Positions 56,093-64,000 of a stretch of DNA of 64,000 nucleotides are shown piece by piece (position 1 is the stretch's first letter; the number at the start of each line of letters is the position of its first letter). Position numbers and translations under genes: made by a program. Source of the DNA: Palsa-883 sp963826975 (GTDB taxonomy: Bacteria > Pseudomonadota > Alphaproteobacteria > Acetobacterales > Acetobacteraceae); NCBI GenBank assembly GCA_963826975.1, contig CAWGZJ010000011.1, positions 992,001 to 1,056,000 of the forward strand, in the 5' to 3' direction. The notes beneath the pieces were generated by a model. That model was not told where the DNA came from and searched no databases. It was given only the letters and a program-made list of their open reading frames with translations.

Positions 56093-57453
56093 TCAGAAGA
56101 TCTGCTCGCCGTGCAGCACGAGATCCAGGCCTTCGCGCTCCTCCTCCTCGCTCACCCGCAGTCCGACCAGGGCGTTGGTGATATACAGCAGGACCAGTGT
56201 GCCGAGGCCGCTGTAGACCAGCGTCGCGGCGACGCCCTGGGACTGGATCCAGAGCTGATGAAGGCTGCCGGGACTGCCGTCCGGACTGGCGTCCGTCGCC
56301 GACAGCGGCCCGTAGGAAAACACGCCGGTCAGCAACGCGCCGACGATGCCGCCGACGCAGTGCACGCCGAAACAATCCAGCGCGTCGTCGTAGCCCAGCA
56401 TGTGCTTCAGGCTGGTCGCGGCCCAGAAGCAGACCACGCCCGCCGCCACGCCGATGATGATCGACGCACCGGGCAGCACGAAGCCGGATGCCGGGGTGAT
56501 CGCCACCAGCCCGGCGACCGCGCCGGACACGATGCCGAGCACCGACGGCTTCCCCTTGGTGATCCACTCGGCGAACATCCAGCCGAGCGCCGCCGCCGCG
56601 GTGGCGATCTGCGTCACCGCCATCGCCATGCCGGCGCGCCCGTTGGACCCCACCGCGGACCCGGCGTTGAACCCGAACCAGCCCACCCACAGCAGCGAGG
56701 CGCCGATCACCGCGTAGCCCACGTTGTACGGCGCCATGTTGTCCTGCCCCAGGCCCACGCGCTTGCCGAGCACCAGCGCGGTCACCAGCCCGGCGATGCC
56801 GGCGTTGATGTGCACGACGGTGCCGCCGGCGAAGTCGAGCTGACCGTTCAGGCCGGCCCAGCCGGTCGGCGCCCACACCCAGTGGGCGATCGGGCGAGTA
56901 GATCAGCAGCGACCACAGCGTCATGAAGATGCACAACGCGGAGAACTTCATGCGATCGGCGAAGCGCGCCGCAGATCAGCGCCGGCGTGATGATCGCGAA
57001 GGTCATCTGGAACATCATGTAGACGGTCTCGGGGATGGTCTGCGGCGCGGCGCCGTCGGTGCCGGCGCCAAGGATGAACCCGGTGTCGGCGCCTTTGCTG
57101 ATGTGATCGGCAATGCCGTGCAACATGAAGCGCGACAGGTCGCCGACATAGGCGTTGCCGTTGGTGAAGGCCAGGCTGTAGCCCGCCACCGTCCAGACGA
57201 TCGTTACGATACAGGTGACCGCGAACGACTGCATCAACGTCGCCAGAACGTTCTTCTTGCGCACCATGCCTGCGTAGAACAGCGCCAGGCCGGGGATGGT
57301 CATCAGCAGCACCAGCGCGGTGGATGCCAGCATCCACGCAGTGTCGCCGGTGTCGACTTTCGGGATCGCCGGCGGAGCGGCCAGCGCCGGCGCCGCCGCC
57401 AGCACGATCGGCAGCAGCACGGCGGCTCCCCAGGAGAGGCGGGGTCGATTCAT
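56093..57453 (-). CDS. amtB: Ammonium transporter Amt, two frameshifts
   Basis: Trimeric ammonium channel. It begins with a signal-like segment (MNRPRLSWGAAVLLPIVLAA), then DTAWMLASTALVLLMTIPGLALFYAG (S219/F107-type pore helices precede) and MFQMTFAIITPALICGA. The frame breaks near 56970 and again near 56892; correcting one extra base at each gives DRMKFSALCIFMTLWSLLIYSP and then HW followed by APTGWAGLNGQLDFAGGTVVHINAG. The conserved C-terminal tail ends EEEREGLDLVLHGEQIF. Downstream of glnK on the same strand, the standard glnK-amtB pair, in which GlnK plugs the channel when nitrogen is plentiful. Frameshifts in so conserved an operon look like errors. Confidence 0.88.
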
Positions 57454-57590
57454 CGTTGTTGTTTCCCTCGTTGGTGGAGTTTTTTGGGGTGGCGTTTTTT
57501 GGGGTTGCGGTTTGTTGGGACAGCGTTTTGTTTGGGAGTGCGTTTGGATCGGGTCGGTTGATCCGATCAGCGGGCCGATCGCAACGCTGG
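57454..57590 (-). other. C/A-rich, G-poor leader between glnK and amtB
   Basis: Read on the minus strand, this 137-base intergenic stretch contains CCAAACGCACTCCCAAACAA, followed by blocks such as CCCCAAAAAACGCCACCCC and AAAAAACTCC. It has almost no G between 57479 and 57550 and would be unstructured as RNA. It precedes the amtB start codon. Confidence 0.6.
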
Positions 57591-57929
57591 TTACAGGGCC
57601 GCGGCGTCGACCTCGCCGGTGCGGATGCGGACCGCGCGCTCGACATCGAGCACGAAGATCTTGCCGTCGCCGATCTTCCCGGTCTGCGCCGACCTGATGA
57701 TCGCCTCGACGACCTGGTCGGCGATGTCGGCGGTCACCACGACCTCGATCTTCACTTTCGGCAGGAAGTTCACGTGGTATTCGGCGCCACGATAGATTTC
57801 GGTCTGTCCCTTCTGGCGGCCGAAGCCCTTCACCTCGGTAACGGTCAGGCCCTGCACGCCCAGCGGCGTCAGGGCCTCGCGCACGTCGTCGAGCTTGAAC
57901 GGCTTGATGATGGCCATGATCAGCTTCAT
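57591..57929 (-). CDS. glnK: PII nitrogen regulatory protein GlnK
   Basis: A 112-residue PII trimer subunit sensing ATP/ADP and 2-oxoglutarate. KLIMAIIKPFKLDDVREAL starts the family fold; the T-loop EIYRGAEYHVNFLPKVKIE has the uridylylation Tyr51; GDGKIFVLDVERAVRIRTGE binds nucleotide. As the gene directly before amtB, it is the GlnK-type paralogue. A sigma-54-like promoter lies about 100 bases upstream. Confidence 0.95.
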   Translation of the reverse strand: MKLIMAIIKPFKLDDVREALTPLGVQGLTVTEVKGFGRQKGQTEIYRGAEYHVNFLPKVKIEVVVTADIADQVVEAIIRSAQTGKIGDGKIFVLDVERAVRIRTGEVDAAAL

Positions 57930-58025
57930 GTCGTTGCCCCACCTTTGATGTGCATCGCCTTGGTCGTCTCGCCGTTCATCCCGGCGCGCTATTGGCGTCG
58001 GGCGGGCTGGCTACATAAAGACCCT

Positions 58026-58043
58026 ATCAAGAACCGTGCCGAA
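58026..58043 (-). promoter_or_regulatory. Sigma-54-like promoter for glnK-amtB
   Basis: Minus strand reads CGGCACGGTTCTTGAT. The -24 GG (58039-58040) and the -12 position are 10 bases apart as required; CACGGTTCTT is close to consensus. The -12 dinucleotide is GA instead of GC, a departure that weakens the call. It starts about 87 bases before glnK, the expected place for an NtrC-controlled promoter. Confidence 0.55.
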
Positions 58044-58282
58044 ATCGTAAGCGGCCCGAGGAGTTGGGCGATTCTCATATTGGCGGGGCTTCGGCCGGCG
58101 ATCCGCGCACGGCGGGTGTGGCGCGGACGGGCCGGTTGATCCCCACGGGCTGGGGGCAGATGGCCGGCTCAGGGCTGGCCGTGACGTATAGAGCGTTGTC
58201 AGGACCTGGCCGACTATGTTGCCCAAGGTCTAAGCAGTTGCCCGGTTTCGCCACGCACCTCCCGGGGTAAAAAACAAAGGGT

Positions 58283-58326
58283 AAAAAAAAAGCGCCCCGC
58301 CGTCCCTGGCCGGGAACGACGGGGCG
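58283..58326 (-). terminator. Intrinsic terminator of glnA
   Basis: On the minus strand a GC-rich hairpin (58292-58326, CGCCCCGTCGTTCCCGGCCA loop side pairing with GGGACGGCGGGGCG) is followed by nine T residues (58283-58291). It lies 43 bases downstream of the glnA stop. This is the clearest rho-independent terminator in the window. The remaining interval 57930-58282 holds the glnK promoter and no gene. Confidence 0.88.
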
Positions 58327-58368
58327 TTGCATGGCCCCGACGCGAAGTCGGGACGGCAGACGACCAGG

Positions 58369-59802
<1,434 letters not shown>

Positions 59803-60088
59803 ATCCTGTTGTCCCGTCCTTTGACCAGTTGCCAAGAAGCCGGCGCACCCGCGCGGTGCGGCCGGTCACGAAAGATGGTTGGTGCCGCGAACGCTGTGCG
59901 CGGCCGCGGCTTCCCGTCGAAGGCCCTGTCCGTTGGTTTCGCCGCGGGCCGGCAGCGGCTTATGGGCTCCTTACGTCAGGTGGCCGGATGCCAGGTGGCG
60001 CGATGTCCGGCGGCCGGATGACTGATGGCCGGAAATGCTGGCGGCGGGAAGACCGTGGCGTGGGTATCGGCGAATTCGTCGGGTCGCG

Positions 60089-60427
60089 TCAGATCGCGTC
60101 CTCGCCGCGCTCGCCGGTGCGGATGCGGATCACCTCCTCGATCGAGGAGATGAAGATCTTGCCGTCGCCGATGCGTCCCGTGCGGGCGGAGTTGATGATG
60201 GCTTCGACCGCCCGCTCGACCACGCTTTCCTCGCAGATCACCTCGAGCTTCACCTTGGGCAGGAAGTCGACCACGTACTCGGCGCCCCGATACAGTTCGG
60301 TATGGCCTTTCTGCCGGCCGAAGCCCTTGGCCTCGACGACCGTGATGCCCTGCAAGCCAACCTCGTGCAGCGCTTCCTTCACCTCATCCAATTTGAACGG
60401 CTTGATGACAGCTTCGATCTTCTTCAT
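60089..60427 (-). CDS. glnB: PII nitrogen regulatory protein GlnB
   Basis: A 112-residue PII protein: MKKIEAVIKPFKLDEVKEAL, T-loop ELYRGAEYVVDFLPKVKLE with Tyr51, and GDGKIFISSIEEVIRIRTGE. Being upstream of glnA, it is the GlnB-type paralogue that controls GlnE and NtrB. An ATG 9 bases earlier (60436) is possible, but 60427 gives the family length exactly. A sigma-54 promoter matches upstream. The 59803-60088 gap to glnA contains no gene but repeated GGCCGGATG-like words. Confidence 0.95.
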   Translation of the reverse strand: MKKIEAVIKPFKLDEVKEALHEVGLQGITVVEAKGFGRQKGHTELYRGAEYVVDFLPKVKLEVICEESVVERAVEAIINSARTGRIGDGKIFISSIEEVIRIRTGERGEDAI

Positions 60428-60510
60428 CTGCGCCATCCCCCGGGGCGACCGGGCCTCCTGTGGTTGCGGGGCTGCCCGGGTCGCGCGTGACTGAACGGCA
60501 GCGACACAGG

Positions 60511-60529
60511 TTTGCATGCGGCGTGCCAT
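60511..60529 (-). promoter_or_regulatory. Sigma-54 promoter for glnB-glnA
   Basis: Minus strand TGGCACGCCGCATGCA: the -24 TGGCAC is perfect and the -12 GC is exactly 10 bases after GG; the T before it is A. The start would be about 75 bases before glnB. In alphaproteobacteria glnBA is classically driven by an NtrC-dependent sigma-54 promoter, which fits. Confidence 0.75.
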
Positions 60530-60674
60530 GCGGCAATGCACTGATGCGCGGGTCGAATGATGGCGTTGCGCTCGCGGTCTGCGCGGTGGGTTGGTCGGGT
60601 GCCTTGTTATTGGGCAAGATCAACGGGTTGAAGTCGCTGAATTTTGAGGCAGGGGTGGTCGCGGCGAGACCGAT

Positions 60675-60699
60675 CCGGTGCAGTGCCGCGATGCACCGG
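60675..60699. promoter_or_regulatory. Inverted repeat upstream of the glnB promoter
   Basis: CCGGTGCA (60675-60682) and TGCACCGG (60692-60699) are perfect 8-base arms with a 9-base spacer, about 150 bases upstream of the sigma-54 site. The half-sites match the TGCACC/GGTGCA words of NtrC sites but in the opposite order, so identity as an NtrC enhancer is uncertain. The rest of 60530-61093 has no gene. Confidence 0.4.
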
Positions 60700-61093
60700 A
60701 ATGAGGCGACGAAGCGCCATCGTGCCATCAGCCGCCGGGAGACCGGACAGTTAGCGTTGCGCGCCCGGCGGAACGCCACACGAACACCTGGGGCCTGGAC
60801 CTGCCATCGCGACGAGTTGCGGCGCCCCGGCTCGACCGACTGCGATGGAGCCGCTCTGTCCCTCTCAGGGTGCGTTACCCAGGTCTTGATGAAGCGCCCT
60901 ATCCAACGTCGGCAACACCGCGGCGCGGATGAAATGGCCCGTTCGGCACTCGAAAATAATACGGTTGTGGCCCATTCAGGCGATGCCGCGCCTGGTCGGC
61001 GCGTGCATCATCGGTCCAGTCGTTTCCCAATCGGCTCCAGTCCGCATCACCCTGCCAACAGGCCATCGATTGTTTCCAATGATGAGGGGTTTC

Positions 61094-62404
61094 ATGAAGC
61101 CAGTGTTACTCGCCGGCACCGCGCTGATCGCAGCCGCTGCCTCGACGGCGGCCGTGGCGGATCCCGCGCCATTTACCAACATCCAGCCTTCGCTCGCCTT
61201 GACCGAGGTCACGCCGACGGGCGCCGGGGGCGTCTTCCCCAGCTTCACCAGCGGCGGAGCGCTCGGGAACACGGACGGCTTCATCTACAATTTCGCCGGC
61301 AATTTCGCGCCCTCGGGCAGCGTTTACGCCAATGGCCAGTTGCTGCCGATCACCGGAAATTCGGCGGTGTTCAGCCTGGTGGGAACCACTTACGGCGGCA
61401 ATGGCACCAGCAACTTCGGCGTGCCGAACCTGGTCGGCCAGGCGACCATCGGCGCCGGCGCGGGTCCGGGTCTGCCGCCCCAAACGCTCGGCGTCGCCAC
61501 GGGATCGCCGTCCGTCACCCTGACTGTTCCGCAGCTTCCGCCCCCAGCGGGCAGCGGTCAGTCATTCAGCAATCTGCAACCATCGCTGCCGCTGACCCCG
61601 CTGATTGCCGTCGCCGGCAGCTTCCCGAGCATGGGCACGACGAACGGGCCCGCGTTCGTCGGCCAGATCGCCTACTACGCCGGCTCGCTCGGCAACAGCA
61701 ACCAGTTCCTACCGAACGGATGGGCGGTGGCGAACGGCAGTATCATGACGTTCGCGCAAAACTCTGCGTTGGGCAGCGTCATCGGTGATCAATTCGGGGG
61801 CAACGGAAGCTCGACCTACGCGCTGCCGAATTTGCTGGGACGCGTGGCGGTGGGCGCAACCACCGCGAACCCTGTCGGTACGCAATTCGGTGAGGCGGCG
61901 ACGACCCTGACCACGGCGCAACTGCCGCCGGGCGGCGCGCCGGTCACCAACGACCAGCCGTCGCTCGCGGTGAACTACATCATCGCGACACAGGGGATAT
62001 TCCCGTCACAAGGCGGCACCAGCGGCGGCTTCAGCCAGACCACCGCAACCTTGGGCGAGATTGTCGCGTTCGCCGGCAATTACGCTCCTGCCGGCTGGGC
62101 GTTCGCGGATGGGCAAACACTGCTCGACACATCGAACGAGGCGTTGTTCAACGTGATCGGAACGACATACGGCAGTGGTGGGCCCGGCACGTTCGACCTG
62201 CCCGACCTGGATGGGCGGACCATCATCGGCGCCGATGGCAGCACCATCCTGCCGGGCTTCCAGGAGGGCGTCGACCAGAACATCCTGACGGCCGACAACA
62301 TCCCCGCGACGTCGTCGAACGTGCCGGAGCCTGCGAGTTTCGCGATGCTTGGTATTGGCCTCGCGGGTTTGCTGGCCGCCCGTCGGCGTCGACGCATCAT
62401 GTGA
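61094..62404 (+). CDS. Secreted PEP-CTERM protein with three phage tail-collar repeats
   Basis: A 436-residue protein with signal peptide MKPVLLAGTALIAAAASTAAVA and three tail-collar (MdpB-like) domains. Each begins NxQPSL (about residues 29, 165 and 298) and contains a FAGNFAP/YAGS/FAGNYAP-type core and a GTTYGGNGTSNFGVPNL-type ending. The C-terminus VPEPASFAMLGIGLAGLLAARRRRR is a PEP-CTERM sorting signal, removed by an exosortase. So a tail-collar adhesin is directed to the cell surface or matrix. No exosortase or polysaccharide operon adjoins. ATG 61094 gives the signal peptide; an earlier in-frame ATG 61082 adds four residues. Confidence 0.85.
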   Translation: MKPVLLAGTALIAAAASTAAVADPAPFTNIQPSLALTEVTPTGAGGVFPSFTSGGALGNTDGFIYNFAGNFAPSGSVYANGQLLPITGNSAVFSLVGTTYGGNGTSNFGVPNLVGQATIGAGAGPGLPPQTLGVATGSPSVTLTVPQLPPPAGSGQSFSNLQPSLPLTPLIAVAGSFPSMGTTNGPAFVGQIAYYAGSLGNSNQFLPNGWAVANGSIMTFAQNSALGSVIGDQFGGNGSSTYALPNLLGRVAVGATTANPVGTQFGEAATTLTTAQLPPGGAPVTNDQPSLAVNYIIATQGIFPSQGGTSGGFSQTTATLGEIVAFAGNYAPAGWAFADGQTLLDTSNEALFNVIGTTYGSGGPGTFDLPDLDGRTIIGADGSTILPGFQEGVDQNILTADNIPATSSNVPEPASFAMLGIGLAGLLAARRRRRIM

Positions 62405-62418
62405 TCCCAGCCGTAGAA

Positions 62419-62453
62419 GAAGGCGCGCCGGCCGGACAGCCCGATCCAGCGCA
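62419..62453 (+). repeat. Duplicated lipA 5' fragment
   Basis: Bases 62419-62453 match 63792-63826 of lipA with two or three mismatches: GAAGGCGCGCCGGCCGGACA here, GAAGGCGCACCGGCCGGACA in lipA, and both continue CCCGATCCAGCGCA. In lipA's frame the fragment encodes KARRPDSPIQR, against KAHRPDNPIQR in lipA. The two copies flank the toxin-antitoxin module. This fits a remnant of an earlier lipA 5' end left by insertion. Confidence 0.7.
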
Positions 62454-62500
62454 GGTGCGCTGAGCAACCCACCTTGCAGCGCAAATCGTCCTGGCGTGGC

Positions 62501-62528
62501 GTCGGACACCTATGCTAATCTGTCCGAC
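62501..62528. promoter_or_regulatory. Operator/promoter of the toxin-antitoxin module
   Basis: GTCGGACA (62501-62508) and TGTCCGAC (62521-62528) are perfect 8-base inverted arms with a 12-base spacer, two helical turns centre to centre. The spacer contains TATGCTAAT, an extended -10 box. AGGAG at 62530-62534 follows and leads to ATG 62539. This is the layout of an antitoxin-autoregulated promoter. Confidence 0.75.
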
Positions 62529-62538
62529 AGGAGTTGTC

Positions 62539-62877
62539 ATGCCAGCAGAGCGAACCGGCCAGTCCACAAGCCGCAAACCAACCACGCGGCTTCCCGCCCG
62601 GAAGCCGCCTAAGCCCGCCGGCAAGCTCGCCGCGACGCAGGCCGCCGAAGCGTTGCAACGGCTGCAAGCAAGCGGCGTGCTGACCGGCCGCGCCGACAAA
62701 GTAAGCGCGCGGATCGATCACGGTCTGCTCCAGGCCGCGGCGCGGAAGGTCGGCTCGACCAACACGACGGAGGTCGTGCAGGCGGCGCTCGCCGCATTCG
62801 TGGCACCCGATCCGTTTGTGGAGTGGCTGCTGTCGGACAAGGATCGGCTGCCCGCCGATTTCGAGCTTGCCATCTGA
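62539..62877 (+). CDS. Antitoxin, ribbon-helix-helix-like
   Basis: A 112-residue protein. The first 40 residues are Lys/Arg/Pro-rich (TSRKPTTRLPARKPPKPAGK). Residues about 65-98, ADKVSARIDHGLLQAAARK then VGSTNTTEVVQAALAAF, have the strand-helix-helix pattern of RHH regulators. The acidic tail DPFVEWLLSDKDRLPADFEL probably wraps the toxin. The stop is the first TGA in a 21-bp tandem repeat. It sits directly before a PIN-domain ORF, so the pair is read as a type II toxin-antitoxin system. Confidence 0.75.
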   Translation: MPAERTGQSTSRKPTTRLPARKPPKPAGKLAATQAAEALQRLQASGVLTGRADKVSARIDHGLLQAAARKVGSTNTTEVVQAALAAFVAPDPFVEWLLSDKDRLPADFELAI

Positions 62878-63595
62878 AACCCCAAGCTTGCCATTTGAAA
62901 CCCCAAGCTTGCCATTTGAAACCCCAAGCTTGCCATTTGAAACCCCAAGCTTGCCATTTGAAACCCTTGGGGCGGTCGCCCGCCGGCACAATCCCGCCGC
63001 TTACACAGCCGCGCTACGCTACCGACCGGACACCGCGCTGCCTTTCGACCCGGCCGGTGCTCCCGCTGCGCCTTTGTTGCTTGATACGACCTATTATCTC
63101 CATCGCAGCACCGGCAAGGTGCCACAAGGAGTTCGCGCTTTGATCGCGTCGCGGCACCACATGGTGCACAACTGCGGTGTCGCCTGTGCCGAGCTAGCCA
63201 TCAGCATTGGCCTGCTTGATCCGGCCGATCCGCGAACCCCTGGCACGATTGCCGCAATCCAGGCGCACCTGGACCACATGTCCAGGGACAGGACCGTCGC
63301 ACCCAGCGCGTCAGCCTGGACTGAGGCGGCGATCCTCGCCGGCATTCTGGCGCGAACCCAGGGCCTCGGCACGTCGAAGCGGGCGCTCACTTCTGACCAG
63401 GTCTGCTGCCAGCAAGGGCGCCGCCGCGAGTTGCTGCTTGACGCGCTGCTCTACCTCACGGCGGTGGAGCAGGACATGGTGCTGATCAGCGCGAATATCC
63501 GGCACATGGACCTGCTGCTGCAACTCCATCCCACTGCGCAGGTATTGCTCTACCGCCCAACATCGGACCTGCGGCAGGCCACCATCCGCGCTTGA
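62816..63595 (+). CDS. PIN-domain (VapC-like) ribonuclease toxin
   Basis: PIN-fold endoribonuclease. First acidic residue in PLLLDTTYYLHRSTGK, second in VACAELAISIGLL, third in RRELLLDALLYLTAVEQ and the last strand MVLISANIRHMDLLLQL, the usual Asp-Glu-Asp layout. The core begins about residue 83 of this frame. The start is not obvious: no ATG or GTG is in frame between the repeat and the core. Possible TTG starts lie at 62816 (used here as the limit) or within each 21-bp unit (62867-62951). None has a good ribosome site, so coupling to antitoxin translation is likely. Downstream is lipA. Confidence 0.72.
   Translation: MWSGCCRTRIGCPPISSLPSETPSLPFETPSLPFETPSLPFETPSLPFETLGAVARRHNPAAYTAALRYRPDTALPFDPAGAPAAPLLLDTTYYLHRSTGKVPQGVRALIASRHHMVHNCGVACAELAISIGLLDPADPRTPGTIAAIQAHLDHMSRDRTVAPSASAWTEAAILAGILARTQGLGTSKRALTSDQVCCQQGRRRELLLDALLYLTAVEQDMVLISANIRHMDLLLQLHPTAQVLLYRPTSDLRQATIRA
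62863..62964 (+). repeat. 21-bp tandem repeat at the antitoxin-toxin junction (about five copies)
   Basis: One diverged copy (62863-62880) and four identical units of CCCAAGCTTGCCATTTGAAAC without its last base exceeding 20 (62881-62964, period 21). In the antitoxin frame each unit contains a TGA. In the toxin frame each encodes SLPFETP and contains a TTG codon (62867, 62888, 62909, 62930, 62951). Because 21 is divisible by three, copy number can change without altering either frame. Confidence 0.9.
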
Positions 63596-63630
63596 CGCCC
63601 CCCACTCCCCCCGCCACATCTCCCCCAACC

Positions 63631-64000
63631 ATGGCCACTCACCTCGTCATTGATCATCGCGCCGAAGGCGCGTCCACCGATGCAAACGCCGCCGAAGGCG
63701 CGTCCACCGCTGCAAACGCCGCCGGAGGCGCGTCCACCGACGCAAACGCCGCCGGCGGCACCTCTACCGACACGCCCCTCCGCCATCCCGAGAAGGCGCA
63801 CCGGCCGGACAACCCGATCCAGCGCAAGCCCGCCTGGATCCGCGTGAAGGCGCCGACCCACCCGATCTATCACGAGACCCGCGCCCTGATGCGCGCCAAC
63901 CGGCTGGTCACCGTGTGCGAGGAAGCCGCCTGCCCCAACATCGGCGAGTGCTGGTCCCAGCGCCACGCCACCATGATGATCATGGGCGACACCTGCACCC
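63631..64000 (+). CDS. lipA: Lipoyl synthase, 3' truncated by the window edge
   Basis: Radical-SAM enzyme that inserts sulfur into octanoyl groups to make lipoate. HPEKAHRPDNPIQRKPAWIRVKAP and the auxiliary iron-sulfur motif VCEEAACPNIGECWSQRHA (three Cys) are visible; MMIMGDTCT starts the radical-SAM loop just before the edge. ATG 63631 (MATHLVIDHR) is followed by an unusual Ala/Gly/Ser/Thr repeat of about 38 residues before the conserved region. It is separated from the toxin gene by 35 bases. Confidence 0.92.
   Translation, partial: MATHLVIDHRAEGASTDANAAEGASTAANAAGGASTDANAAGGTSTDTPLRHPEKAHRPDNPIQRKPAWIRVKAPTHPIYHETRALMRANRLVTVCEEAACPNIGECWSQRHATMMIMGDTCT
63661..63774 (+). repeat. 30-bp coding tandem repeat in the lipA N-terminus
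   Basis: Units at 63661, 63691, 63721 and a degenerate fourth from 63751 encode AEGASTDANA, AEGASTAANA, AGGASTDANA and AGGTSTDT. The first three differ by only a few bases, so the expansion is recent. It lengthens a normally short leader without touching the conserved core. Confidence 0.9.

Noticed and set aside
62881..62964. CRISPR-like array at the toxin-antitoxin junction
   Set aside because: The 21-bp units are adjacent without spacers, so this is a tandem repeat, not a CRISPR array.

Overview
The window is high-GC, densely coded, chromosome-like DNA. Gene content points to an alphaproteobacterium of the Rhodospirillales/Acetobacteraceae type: a glnB-glnA pair and a separate glnK-amtB pair with sigma-54-like promoters, a type VI secretion locus, many short-chain dehydrogenases and catabolic genes, and lipA at the right edge. 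The taxon is inferred from gene families only. No rRNA, tRNA, CRISPR array or complete insertion sequence was seen.

Layout. (1) 0-10 kb: right-hand part of a type VI secretion locus (tssL with OmpA domain, tssM, vgrG, tssC, hcp), facing an unrecognised Ala/Leu-rich gene. (2) 10-14.5 kb: scarred region with two related repeats around an AT-richer DUF4019 gene and a transporter remnant, then a glutamate decarboxylase/antiporter pair with several frameshifts. (3) 14.8-33 kb: metabolic genes: gamma-glutamyltransferase, isomerase, MFS exporter, and a sugar-acid run (6-phosphogluconate dehydrogenase, gluconokinase, XylB-like dehydrogenase, SMP-30 lactonase). These are followed by a HisD/HpsN-like dehydrogenase, several SDRs, a ferritin-like protein and an LLM oxidoreductase. 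(4) 33.6-42.6 kb: surface-glycan cluster with nucleotide-sugar dehydrogenase, epimerase, glycosyltransferases and large membrane proteins. (5) 42.5-56 kb: catabolic clusters: shikimate-dehydrogenase-like protein, HpcH/HpaI aldolase, serine hydrolase, enoyl-CoA hydratase, TPP enzyme, enolase-superfamily dehydratase, MFS importer, GST, 3-hydroxyacyl-CoA dehydrogenase, SDR, dehalogenase-like hydrolase and methyltransferase. (6) 56-60.5 kb: nitrogen control (amtB, glnK, glnA, glnB). (7) 61-64 kb: a PEP-CTERM protein with three tail-collar repeats, a PIN-domain toxin-antitoxin module and the 5' part of lipA.

Two things stand out. First, at least eleven reading-frame breaks in six genes (tssC, gadC, gadB, a NIPSNAP gene, a glycosyltransferase and amtB) are all explained by one extra base each, always the same direction. 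This argues for systematic insertion errors in the sequence more than for gene decay. Second, the toxin-antitoxin module at 62.5-63.6 kb has an unusual junction. A 21-bp tandem repeat carries the antitoxin stop codon in one frame and, in another frame, an in-frame TTG and seven toxin residues per copy. The module has a perfect inverted repeat around its -10 box and sits between two copies of a lipA 5' fragment, as if it had inserted there.
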